Positions 8,932 to 17,065 of a stretch of DNA of 64,000 nt are shown piece after piece. The position numbers were made by a program, and so were the translations under genes. Within the stretch, counting starts at the first letter, position 1, and each line of letters begins with the position of its first letter. The notes under the pieces are model-generated. The model ran no database searches, was not told the origin of the DNA, and saw only the letters and a list, made by a program, of their open reading frames with translations. Origin of the DNA: Paenibacillus graminis (GTDB taxonomy: Bacteria; Bacillota; Bacilli; Paenibacillales; Paenibacillaceae); assembly GCF_000758705.1 (NCBI RefSeq), contig NZ_CP009287.1, positions 1,116,001 through 1,180,000 on the forward strand, given 5' to 3'.

Positions 8932-10760
8932 ATGGTTTCACTCTCCACTACAATATCAATTTCCAATCTGACGATTACTCCGCCGGCCTTATCATTGTCC
9001 ACGATCAGCAGAGCGCTGTCCCCGCAGACCAGCCGCAGCCGGGCCAGCACGTTGGGCAGGCCGATCCGTGCCCCCGGAGCATCCCGCTTGCTGTCGGTGC
9101 TGTCCGTTTCTTTCAGCGTGTCTATATCCAGCCTGCCGGGATGCTGAAGCTCCTGCCGGAGGGCTTCCAGCTTCAGCACAGGAATGGAGCTGCCGTTGTT
9201 CCGGATGATAATCTCCATCCGCCCGGAGGCAAGCCGGGCCGCCTTAATTTCGATCAGGCCGTCGGTGCGGGCGAGATTGAAACCATGCTTGAAGTAATTC
9301 TCCACAATGGGCTGAAGGATCATTTTGGGCATCAGCGCATTCAGCAGCGAATCTTCCATATCGCAGCGGAAAGTGAACTTATTTTCAAAACGTTCCTTTT
9401 GCAGCTCGACATAGGCTTTTACATGCTCCAGCTCATTTTGTACTGTAACAATCTTCTCATCATTGTACATGCTGTAGCGCATCATCTTGGCCAGCGCGGA
9501 GAGCAGGGCATAGATCTGCGGCACCTTAAGCTCCAAAGCGAGGGTGCCGATAATCTGCAGCGTATTGTTCAGGAAATGAGGGTTGATCTGCGACTGCAGC
9601 GCCCTCAGCTCATTGGTTTTATTCGACAGCTCCAGCCGGTACTCCCGCAGAATCAGATTGTTGATCGTATCCATCATGCTGCGGAAGCGCTCGGTGACAA
9701 GGCCGATTTCATCTTTTCCCGCCGGGCGGATATCAATCTCCAGGTTCCCGGTCTGGACCTGATTCATATACCGGGTCAGCTGCTTAATCGGGGCGGTTAT
9801 CCGGAACGAGACAAGCACGGTCAAGACAATGATTGTAATGAGCAGCAGCACCAGCAGCAGGATGTTGATAACGGCCGCCTCCTTGGCTTCCCGGAACAGA
9901 TAGGAGACAGGGATTTGCTTGACGAGAGTCCAGTTTAGACCGGTGCTTTCAATCTTTTGATAAATGAACACGGATCCGTCCTGCTCAAAGTAACCCTGGT
10001 CACCTGTGATGTCAGCGAACTGCTTGCTGTACCACGCTGCATTCAACGGCTTGCCGAGTGAACCGGCATCCTGGCCATAGACCAGCGTTCCGGTACTGTC
10101 TACCAGGTAGATGTTTTCCTGATCCTGATCGTACAACTGGTCTATAATATCGCCAAGTGCTGCCAGTTTGACATCAATCGACAGATAGCCGAGTGGTTCA
10201 GAGGAAGGAATACGCTCAATTCTTCGATGCAGCGTAAAAACCGGCTCTGGTATGAACTGCGTCAACGGCAGTTTTAGCCCATAAGCGTCATTTAGATGGG
10301 TGCTTTGCACTTTCACCGGGGAACTTCCTGTAACGTGGGATTCCTCATACGGGGCGTTTCCAAGCCAGCGTTTGGGCGTTGTATTATCGGTGATCAGTGT
10401 TGCTTTGCCATCCTTGACACCATACAGGTACACCTGAGAGATATTGGGCAGCGAGGTGGAGATGTAGCTGAGTGAATTATAGATGGCGATATCAGAGGAC
10501 AAATCATCATAGCCGGCTTCAAGCAGACGGTAAAAATCCGAGTCGGAGTATACAATCAGCGACAGCCGGCTAATCTCCTGGACCAGGCTGTTGATATTTT
10601 TATAGCCTTGAAAGAGCAGGTTTTTATTCTCATCCACGGCCCGTGTTCTTAGCGACTGTGTGGTATAGGAATAGCTGATAAACATCGTTGCGATAATACA
10701 AACTAGGGTTGGAAGGAGTAAAAAAACAATCAGTTTCGTGCGGATACTGTTCCATTTCAT
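8928..10760 (-). CDS. YesM-type sensor histidine kinase
   Basis: The 610-residue kinase has TM1 at about 9-32, an extracellular sensing region of dCache type (about 35-290), TM2 at about 296-318, HAMP, then a His_kinase domain with the phosphorylated His395 in QSQINPHFLNNTLQ and a C-terminal ATPase domain (PIVENYFKHG N-box). This arrangement defines the YesM/LytS group that works with AraC-type response regulators. Its partner is the 543-residue regulator directly downstream. The neighbouring divergent sugar transporter suggests that it senses an extracellular sugar, perhaps through the transporter's binding protein. Confidence 0.93.
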   Translation of the reverse strand: MKWNSIRTKLIVFLLLPTLVCIIATMFISYSYTTQSLRTRAVDENKNLLFQGYKNINSLVQEISRLSLIVYSDSDFYRLLEAGYDDLSSDIAIYNSLSYISTSLPNISQVYLYGVKDGKATLITDNTTPKRWLGNAPYEESHVTGSSPVKVQSTHLNDAYGLKLPLTQFIPEPVFTLHRRIERIPSSEPLGYLSIDVKLAALGDIIDQLYDQDQENIYLVDSTGTLVYGQDAGSLGKPLNAAWYSKQFADITGDQGYFEQDGSVFIYQKIESTGLNWTLVKQIPVSYLFREAKEAAVINILLLVLLLITIIVLTVLVSFRITAPIKQLTRYMNQVQTGNLEIDIRPAGKDEIGLVTERFRSMMDTINNLILREYRLELSNKTNELRALQSQINPHFLNNTLQIIGTLALELKVPQIYALLSALAKMMRYSMYNDEKIVTVQNELEHVKAYVELQKERFENKFTFRCDMEDSLLNALMPKMILQPIVENYFKHGFNLARTDGLIEIKAARLASGRMEIIIRNNGSSIPVLKLEALRQELQHPGRLDIDTLKETDSTDSKRDAPGARIGLPNVLARLRLVCGDSALLIVDNDKAGGVIVRLEIDIVVESETI

Positions 10761-10787
10761 CGATTCTTGTCACCTCCGATCAATATT

Positions 10788-10819
10788 TTACACCTGAAAG
10801 ATCACCTGAGTAGGTGTAA
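10788..10819. promoter_or_regulatory. Inverted repeat between divergent two-component and ABC operons
   Basis: TTACACCT (10788-10795) and AGGTGTAA (10812-10819) form perfect 8-bp arms 16 bp apart, and CACCTGA is also directly repeated at 10791 and 10804. It sits between the kinase start (10760) and the permease start (10894), where a regulator of either operon would bind. The protein that binds it is unknown. Confidence 0.45.
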
Positions 10820-10893
10820 GAGGCCCCTCAAAAAACAGATAATATGTTTAGATCATAAACAAGTAAGTGAGTAAAGGAAAGGGGGACGGGTGA

Positions 10894-11775
10894 ATGCGCG
10901 GTTCAAAGTTGTCCCAATTGGGTCAACAGACTTTTTTCGTCGGTCCGGCATTATTGTTTTTCACCCTGATTACGATTATTCCATTTCTGATGGGGATGTA
11001 CTATTCTTTCACGGACTGGAATGGGGTATCGGGGAACGTAAGCTGGGTTGGCGCTGATAACTTTACAGCGATATTTACAAACGATCCGGATTTCTGGTCA
11101 TCCTTCTGGTTCACCGTAAGATTTACTGTGCTGGGAGTTGTTTTGACCAATATAGTAGGTTTTTTTCTGGCCTATTTTCTGACAAAACCATTAAAAACAC
11201 GCAATATGCTCCGTACCATTTTTTTCATGCCGAATGTAATCGGGGGATTGCTGCTTGGGTTTATATGGCAGTTCATTTTTATCAAGGGTTTCGCCACGAT
11301 GGGCGATATCACCGGCTGGTCCTTCTTTAATCTTCCCTGGCTCGGAGATGCAACCACCGGCTTCTGGGCGATTGTCATGGTTTTTGTCTGGCAGTCTTCG
11401 GGTTATCTGATGGTGATCTACATTGCTTCACTCAGCAATGTCTCCAAAGAGGTGCTGGAAGCAGCTGAAATTGACGGGGCCTCCCGTATGCAGGTGCTCC
11501 GCAGCATTATTGTTCCTTTGATTATGCCTGCGGTAACGATTGGTTTGTTCCTGGCCATTTCCTGGTCCTTCAAAATGTTCGACCTGAACCTGTCCCTGAC
11601 GAAAGGCGGACCGTTCAAATCCACAGAATCTGTGGCCATGAATATTTACAATGAAGCCTTCCTGAACAACCGTTATGGTCTGGGTACGGCCAAAGCGCTG
11701 CTCTTCTTCCTGATTGTAGCAATTATCACCGTCATTCAGGTTCGTGTGACAAAGAGCAAGGAGGTAGAAGCTTAA
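10894..11775 (+). CDS. Sugar ABC transporter permease (MalF/UgpA type)
   Basis: This is a 293-residue inner-membrane subunit with six predicted membrane segments. The cytoplasmic EAA loop that docks the ATPase reads EAAEIDGASRMQVLRSIIVP. It is the first gene of a transporter operon with a second permease (1-base overlap) and a lipoprotein binding protein. No ATPase gene is present, as is common in Paenibacillus, where a shared MsmX-type ATPase serves many sugar importers. The start follows a GGAAAGGGGGA ribosome site. The divergent YesM/YesN pair probably controls it. Confidence 0.93.
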   Translation: MRGSKLSQLGQQTFFVGPALLFFTLITIIPFLMGMYYSFTDWNGVSGNVSWVGADNFTAIFTNDPDFWSSFWFTVRFTVLGVVLTNIVGFFLAYFLTKPLKTRNMLRTIFFMPNVIGGLLLGFIWQFIFIKGFATMGDITGWSFFNLPWLGDATTGFWAIVMVFVWQSSGYLMVIYIASLSNVSKEVLEAAEIDGASRMQVLRSIIVPLIMPAVTIGLFLAISWSFKMFDLNLSLTKGGPFKSTESVAMNIYNEAFLNNRYGLGTAKALLFFLIVAIITVIQVRVTKSKEVEA

Positions 11776-12608
11776 TGAAAGCAAAGTCTAACGGCAGATG
11801 GAACATCGGAATTGAAGTGCTTATGATCCTGCTGGCCTTGCTGTTTCTTTCCCCATTCTACTTCCTGCTGGCGAACTCGGTAAAATCCTTTGGTGAGATT
11901 CTAAGCAATGCGGCAAGCTGGCCGCAGGAATTCATGTGGTCCAACTACACGAATGCCTGGAAGTTAGCCCGCTTCTCCGAAGCGTTCCGCAATTCGCTGA
12001 TCGTAACTATAATCTCTGTGGTTCTGATCTCGCTGTTCAGCGCAATGGCTGCTTACCGGATGGTCCGCGCCAACACACGGTTCAATCAAATTCTGCTGCT
12101 GCTGTTCGTAGCGGCGATGGTGGTTCCGTTTCAGACGATTATGATTCCGATCCTGAAAGTCGTTAATATCCTTGGGGTCAATAACTCCTTTGCCGGTCTG
12201 ATTATCTCCAATCTGGGGTTAAGTATTCCGATGGCGATCTTCCTGTTCCACGGCTTCATCAAGTCGGTTCCTCTTGAGATTGAAGAGGCGGCAACGGTCG
12301 ACGGCTGTAATCCGATCTCGGCATTCTTCCGGATCGTGCTTCCTTTGCTGAAGCCGATGCTGATGACGATCATCGTCTTGAACGCACTGGGCATCTGGAA
12401 CGATTATCTGCTCCCGTCGCTGATTCTTCAGGCGCCCGGGCTGCGCACCATTCCGCTGGCTACCTTCTCGTTCTTCGGGCAATATACGAAGCAATGGGAT
12501 ATGGCGCTTCCGGCACTGACCCTTGGGGTGGCTCCAATCGTCATTTTTTATCTGTTCATGCAGCGTTACATTGTTGAGGGAATAGCGGCCGGCTCGGTGA
12601 AGGGTTAA
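11775..12608 (+). CDS. Sugar ABC transporter permease (MalG/UgpE type)
   Basis: This 277-residue partner permease overlaps the previous gene by one base (TAATG), implying coupled translation. About six membrane helices are visible. The EAA motif reads EEAATVDGCNPISAFFRIVL, and the C-terminus FMQRYIVEGIAAGSVKG is typical of CUT1-family permeases. With the 293-residue subunit it would form the heterodimeric channel for oligosaccharide uptake. Confidence 0.93.
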   Translation: MKAKSNGRWNIGIEVLMILLALLFLSPFYFLLANSVKSFGEILSNAASWPQEFMWSNYTNAWKLARFSEAFRNSLIVTIISVVLISLFSAMAAYRMVRANTRFNQILLLLFVAAMVVPFQTIMIPILKVVNILGVNNSFAGLIISNLGLSIPMAIFLFHGFIKSVPLEIEEAATVDGCNPISAFFRIVLPLLKPMLMTIIVLNALGIWNDYLLPSLILQAPGLRTIPLATFSFFGQYTKQWDMALPALTLGVAPIVIFYLFMQRYIVEGIAAGSVKG

Positions 12609-12667
12609 TTCCCGGGCCCCCGTTCCAAATATAACAGCAGTTAATTTATTCTAGGGGGAAATTAGAA

Positions 12668-13975
12668 ATGATGAAGAAACGTTCTGCATTGATGCTGTCA
12701 TCTGTAATGCTAATGTCAGTCATGCTTGCGGCATGCGGCGGAAATTCCAATAATACCGCATCTAATAATGCATCAAATGGAAGCGCTGGCAACACGTCCG
12801 GCGCAGTGAAAACGGTTAAAATCTTTCAGTTCAAAACGGAAATCGTTGAAGGCCTGAATGAGCTGAAGGTTGAATTCGAAAAAGAGCATCCTAACATCAA
12901 GCTGGATATTCAAACCGTCGGCGGCGGCGCGGACTATGCGGCAGCCCTGAAGACCAAGTTTGCTTCCGGGGATGCGCCTGATATTTTCTCCAACGGCGGA
13001 TATGCCGAAATGGACCTGTGGGGAGACAAGCTGGAAGACCTGTCCGACCAGCCTTGGGTGAAGGACCTGATCCCTTTGGCGGCAGAGCCAATGACTAAAG
13101 ACGGCAAAACCTATGGTATGCCAATGAATCTTGAAGGTATCGGCTATGTGTACAACAAGGATCTGTTTGCCAAAGCCGGCATCACCGAAACTCCAAAGAC
13201 CATCACCGAGCTTGAAGAAGCTGCTAAAAAGCTGCAGGCTATCGATGTCACACCTTTCGGCAACGCGTATCAGGAATGGTGGCTGCTGGGCAACCAGGGC
13301 ATCAGCGTAGCCTTTGCACAGCAGGATAATGTAGATGAGTTCATCAAAGGCCTCAATGGGGGCACTGCAAGTATCGTAGGCAACCCGGTATTCAAGGACT
13401 GGAGCAACCTGCTTAATTTGACGGTAAAATACGGCCAGAAAAATCCTCTGACTACCGATGCCAACACTCACCTGGCGATGTTCGCCAAGGGCGAAACGGC
13501 TATGATGCAGGAAGGCAACTGGGCCCAAACGCTTGTGGACAACATTACGCCTAACATGAACATCGGCATGTTCCCTATGCCAATCAATGATGACCCAGCG
13601 AAAAATGACAAGATGACTGTAGGGATTCCTGCCAACCTGGTTGTAAATAAAGATTCCGGCTCCAAAGAAGAAGCCAAAACATTCCTGAACTGGCTCGTAA
13701 CTTCCGATATGGGTAAAGAATATATCACTAAAAAATGGAAGTTCATCCCTGCATTGAAAACCATTGAAGCTACTCCAGAGGATATCGGAGCACTCGGTTC
13801 CGATGTATGGAAATACGTGCAGGACGGTAAAGTATACGGTCTGCAATCCTCCAAATTCCCTGATGGTGTGACTCAAGAATTTGCCAGCGTAATTCAAGAG
13901 CTGATCGCCGGTAAAACGGACGAAGCCGGTTGGGAAAAAGGCATGCAGGCAGCTTGGGATAAGCTGAAGAAATAA
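12668..13975 (+). CDS. Sugar ABC transporter binding lipoprotein
   Basis: This 435-residue extracellular solute-binding protein has a lipoprotein signal ending MLAAC (lipid-attached Cys23), then an Asn/Ser-rich linker and the two-lobed SBP family 1 fold (for example MFAKGETAMMQEGNW, and FLNWLVTSDMGKEYI near the C-terminus). It is last in the transporter operon, 59 bp after the second permease, with its own AGGGGGAAA ribosome site. It would capture oligosaccharides outside the cell and deliver them to the two permeases. The ligand is unknown; neighbouring enzymes suggest xylose- or galactose-containing sugars. Confidence 0.93.
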   Translation: MMKKRSALMLSSVMLMSVMLAACGGNSNNTASNNASNGSAGNTSGAVKTVKIFQFKTEIVEGLNELKVEFEKEHPNIKLDIQTVGGGADYAAALKTKFASGDAPDIFSNGGYAEMDLWGDKLEDLSDQPWVKDLIPLAAEPMTKDGKTYGMPMNLEGIGYVYNKDLFAKAGITETPKTITELEEAAKKLQAIDVTPFGNAYQEWWLLGNQGISVAFAQQDNVDEFIKGLNGGTASIVGNPVFKDWSNLLNLTVKYGQKNPLTTDANTHLAMFAKGETAMMQEGNWAQTLVDNITPNMNIGMFPMPINDDPAKNDKMTVGIPANLVVNKDSGSKEEAKTFLNWLVTSDMGKEYITKKWKFIPALKTIEATPEDIGALGSDVWKYVQDGKVYGLQSSKFPDGVTQEFASVIQELIAGKTDEAGWEKGMQAAWDKLKK

Positions 13976-14047
13976 CCATAGCGGCATACACTGCGATATA
14001 GAGTCCTATAGGACCATACTTGATTTGGAAAAGCGGATTTGCAAAGG

Positions 14048-14087
14048 GACGTCTCCTGGCTCAGGCGGAAGGATGGCGTCTTTTTTT
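14048..14087 (+). terminator. Terminator of the ABC transporter operon
   Basis: GACG/CGTC and TCCT/AGGA pair in a stepped stem that ends in seven T residues. It overlaps the 3' end of a small minus-strand gene. Confidence 0.7.
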
Positions 14088-14288
14088 CGTCATCCGGGAG
14101 ACAAAGGGGAGCAGCACGGCTTGCGGATTAATTTTCGGGCCTGCAGTCTGTTGCTGTGGGCCCTGAAGCTCATCACGGTGAAGCAGATCCAGCAGATCAT
14201 ATACGCTTTTGATTTCACTGGTATTGATAACCTGTTCTCTGCCGTCCGGGTCCCCGGGCACCTTGAAACTCCAATCCTTGTTTTCCAT
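14061..14288 (-). CDS. Small hypothetical protein, 75 residues
   Basis: The frame starts MENKDWSFKVPGDPDGREQV at ATG 14288, eight bases after AAAGGAG, a convincing ribosome site; a GTG nine bases upstream lies inside that site. The protein is charged and has no membrane segment; its tail is basic (RMTKKRRH). The 3' end overlaps the terminator of the convergent transporter operon. I recognise no family. Confidence 0.6.
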   Translation of the reverse strand: MENKDWSFKVPGDPDGREQVINTSEIKSVYDLLDLLHRDELQGPQQQTAGPKINPQAVLLPFVSRMTKKRRHPSA

Positions 14289-14485
14289 TACTCCCACTCC
14301 TTTGAATTTTTAATAACCGATTTGAACCTTGAATCACCCGGCAAATGAACTTCGGATATGTATACTTAAGCTCATTTTGTCTCTGTTTTCATCATAATCC
14401 GTGAAGCGGATCATGTATAATGAAGAGAAATGATGGACGACATCACTGCGGCTGATGGCAGATCCGGGGGGGAGAGGGGCGGACT

Positions 14486-15397
14486 ATGGATATTGGTCTT
14501 CTTAAAGTGTTTCAGGCAGCCGCTGAAGAAGGGAGCATTTCCAAAGCGGCCCAACGCCTGAACTATGTGCAGTCCAATGTGACGGCAAGAATTCAGCAGC
14601 TGGAGCAGGAGCTGAAAACTCCGCTCTTTTACCGGCACAGCCGGGGCATCACGTTGACTTCGGCCGGACAGACACTCATGGAATACACGCTCAAAATAAT
14701 AAATCTTCTGGAGGAAGCAGCACAGGCGGTTCTGGATTCGCCGGTTCCGAAGGGCTCGATCACGGTCGGCTCGGATACGACGGCTGCCGTGCGGCTGCCT
14801 GCCATCCTATCCGCTTATCGCGGGTGTTACCCTGACGTCGAGGTTCAGCTGCAGATCGGACGAAACAATGATCTCATCGATGCCGTCCTGCAATATACCG
14901 TGAACGGAGCTTTCGTGGACGGACCGGTCGAGCATCCGGAAATAGTCCAGGAACTGGTCATCCATGAGAAGCTTGGGCTTATCATTCCGGATACAATCGA
15001 CTATCAGGGCCTTCAGTCGGTACATGACAAGACGCTGCTGATCCTGAATGCGGAATGCATTTACCGCACCAGGCTGGAAGCGTGGCTCGGAAATGAGGGC
15101 TGCCGGCTCGGGAAGGTAATGGAGTTCGGGACCATGGAAGGATTGCTGGGATGTGTAAAAGCGGGGATTGGATATGCGGTTCTGCCCGTATCTTATTTCA
15201 ACCGGATGAATGTAACAGAGGGAATCCGCTGCTATCCCTTTCCGGAGAGGTATGCGGAGGTTCCGACAGTGTTTATCCGGCGGCGTGACCTGTATATGAC
15301 CAGCGCCTTCCGGGAATTCATAGAAGAGCTGAAGATGCGCCTGCCGGAAGCTGTGTGCGGAGCGGATATCCCTGCGGAGAACCCGGCGGAGCCGTAA
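14486..15397 (+). CDS. LysR-family transcriptional regulator
   Basis: The 303-residue protein has the LysR winged helix at residues 1-60 (DIGLLKVFQAAAEEGSISKA, AAQRLNYVQSNVTARIQQLE) and a two-lobed effector domain from about 90 to 290. A G-rich ribosome site precedes ATG 14486. It has no divergent partner, so its target is unclear; LysR proteins often control a neighbour, and the candidates are the small membrane protein downstream and the genes to the left. Confidence 0.9.
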   Translation: MDIGLLKVFQAAAEEGSISKAAQRLNYVQSNVTARIQQLEQELKTPLFYRHSRGITLTSAGQTLMEYTLKIINLLEEAAQAVLDSPVPKGSITVGSDTTAAVRLPAILSAYRGCYPDVEVQLQIGRNNDLIDAVLQYTVNGAFVDGPVEHPEIVQELVIHEKLGLIIPDTIDYQGLQSVHDKTLLILNAECIYRTRLEAWLGNEGCRLGKVMEFGTMEGLLGCVKAGIGYAVLPVSYFNRMNVTEGIRCYPFPERYAEVPTVFIRRRDLYMTSAFREFIEELKMRLPEAVCGADIPAENPAEP

Positions 15398-15502
15398 AAT
15401 TACAGGGAGCGGTCCGGTACTCGGTCCATGGGTCTGAAGGCATCAGCAGGGGTGTTACTCATGGGTACTAACGGGTATAATGGATAAAAGGAGATGATTT
15501 CC

Positions 15503-15694
15503 ATGTCTGACTTTTTGAATGCTGGTCCTAACGTGCCCAGTCCGGATCCCGACGCCCACAAAGCCAAACATGATGCCGACGTGCGCAACTATCATCAAAA
15601 AGGCATAACGGGCTTCTGGAGGCAGGTTACCGATCTGGTGATAGCGGTGGCGGTGCTCGCAGTTATCGTGGGTCTCTGTATCTGGCTCTTTTAA
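15503..15694 (+). CDS. Small single-pass membrane protein
   Basis: A 63-residue protein starts at ATG 15503, nine bases after AAAAGGAG; the earlier in-frame ATG at 15494 directly abuts that site. The first 40 residues are polar (MSDFLNAGPNVPSPDPDAHK) and a single hydrophobic helix (about 43-62) ends the protein. Function unknown. A long perfect hairpin follows 40 bp later. Confidence 0.65.
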   Translation: MSDFLNAGPNVPSPDPDAHKAKHDADVRNYHQKGITGFWRQVTDLVIAVAVLAVIVGLCIWLF

Positions 15695-16110
15695 CGGATT
15701 TGCCCTCATGGTCTTTTGTAGGATTTGTCCAAATATACACAAGCAGCGGCACTCCGGCTGGTTCAGCCCCGGGTGCCGCTGCTTGTGTTCTGAATCTCTT
15801 CCGGAATGGACTATATAGATTGAACTAAACAATTTTATGAACAGAGCTAGTCATCCTTAGGGAAAAAGGATCACTAATCAAGCTCATTCGGCTTACGGAG
15901 TGACTTATGTTGGAAAAAGGATCACTAGTTTAGCTGAAAATTCCTATATGAGATGAATATGCACCAATTAAGTATACAAATTCCAACTAAAACCTACCCA
16001 TTGCCAGGATTTCAGCAGATTAGGTTTACTTTTTCCACTTAGATTAGTTCCTGATGACCCTCACTCACGTTCCTCAAACTACTTTCCAGTTCTCCAACCC
16101 ATATAGAGAT
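15695..16110. other. Gene-free spacer with hairpin and dispersed motifs
   Basis: Between converging genes, this stretch holds the 16-bp-arm hairpin at 15737-15788 and copies of the dispersed element core: GGAAAAAGGATCACTA at 15861 and again at 15912 in the same direction, and TACTTTTTCCACTTA near 16027. No gene is apparent. Confidence 0.75.
15737..15788. terminator. Long perfect hairpin, probable bidirectional terminator
   Basis: ACACAAGCAGCGGCAC (15737-15752) and its exact complement GTGCCGCTGCTTGTGT (15773-15788) form 16-bp arms around a 20-nt loop. It lies after the small membrane-protein gene; the T-tract is weak (GTGTTCTG), so it may act as an mRNA-stabilising hairpin as well. Confidence 0.65.
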
Positions 16111-16947
16111 TCAATGCAGCCGCCGGAATTGATCCGGTGTGGTTCCGGACTGCTTGCGGAAGGTGGCCACGAAGTGGCTGACATCGCGGAAGCCGACCTG
16201 CTGCGAAATGGCTTTTACTGTTAGATCGGGCTGGCTGACCAGCAGCTCCTTGCTCTTGCGGATACGCAGGCGGACAAAATAGGCATATGGAGAAAGGCCG
16301 AAGGTCTGCAGAAACAGGCTGTTAAGGTAGCGGCCCGACACATCAAGCTGCACAGCCAGGTCATGCAGGCCGATATCGGGATCGCCATAATGGCCGTCCA
16401 TCCATTTGAGCAACGGCTGCACCTTGTCCACGTTGCGGGAGATGGAGGTATTGTTATGCAGGTGCCCGTATTTGCTGAGCGTCAGGAGGAACCGGTAGGC
16501 ATCGGTAGAAGCACCAAGGCTGAACATATCCTCGGCGGCATCGTGCCGGTCGAGCATTTCCTTCAGCATCAGGGGCAGCGGAGCCTCACTCTCCCAGCGG
16601 TAATAGGAGTTGGCGTTCATCCCGAGTGAATCCAGAATCTGCCGGGCAGAGCTTCCCCCGAAGGTCAGATAATAGGTACACCAAGGTTCAGCAGACAGTG
16701 CTTCGTATCTGTGGGAGATCCCCGGGAGCAGAAGTACGCCGCTGCCTTCGGCGAGCGTAAGTTTTTTATTCTCAAAATGGATAATTCCCTCACCCTGCGA
16801 GGTCTGGAGCCAATGATAGGCGTGGTAGCCCTCAGGACGGGATACCTTCTCCTGATCGGGGTTGTAGCCCATGCTGTCGAGTGTAATCGGCAGGTGGTTT
16901 CCGCCTTCCTGGCCGAACACAATTCTGCGGGGGGCTGTCACGGGCAA
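16111..16947 (-). CDS. AraC-family regulator, probable TTG start
   Basis: This 278-residue AraC protein has an N-terminal sugar-binding cupin (about 5-140) and a C-terminal double HTH ending ISQQVGFRDVSHFVATFRKQ. A longer reading from ATG 16971 is possible, but the only ribosome site, AAAAGGAG, lies inside that extension and is spaced nine bases from TTG 16947, which I therefore prefer. It is divergent from the GH42 beta-galactosidase gene and probably controls it in response to a galactoside. Confidence 0.85.
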   Translation of the reverse strand: MPVTAPRRIVFGQEGGNHLPITLDSMGYNPDQEKVSRPEGYHAYHWLQTSQGEGIIHFENKKLTLAEGSGVLLLPGISHRYEALSAEPWCTYYLTFGGSSARQILDSLGMNANSYYRWESEAPLPLMLKEMLDRHDAAEDMFSLGASTDAYRFLLTLSKYGHLHNNTSISRNVDKVQPLLKWMDGHYGDPDIGLHDLAVQLDVSGRYLNSLFLQTFGLSPYAYFVRLRIRKSKELLVSQPDLTVKAISQQVGFRDVSHFVATFRKQSGTTPDQFRRLH

Positions 16948-17001
16948 TTGTATCCTCTCCTTTTGTTCCATATTATTATATGTCCTGGCGGTAATTTTAT
17001 A

Positions 17002-17030
17002 TTTAAAGGGAAACGTAAAGCGTTTACAAT
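17002..17030 (+). promoter_or_regulatory. Beta-galactosidase promoter with palindromic operator
   Basis: TTTAAA (17002-17007), a 17-bp spacer and TACAAT (17025-17030) form a plausible promoter. Overlapping the spacer and -10 box are two nested palindromes, AAACG-TAAAG-CGTTT (17011-17025) and GTAAA-GCG-TTTAC (17015-17027). The complementary strand TGTAAACGCTTTAC is close to the CcpA cre consensus apart from the last two bases, so catabolite repression or a LacI-type repressor is likely. Confidence 0.55.
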
Positions 17031-17065
17031 AAGAATATACTTATACTATAAAGGATGTGCGATAC

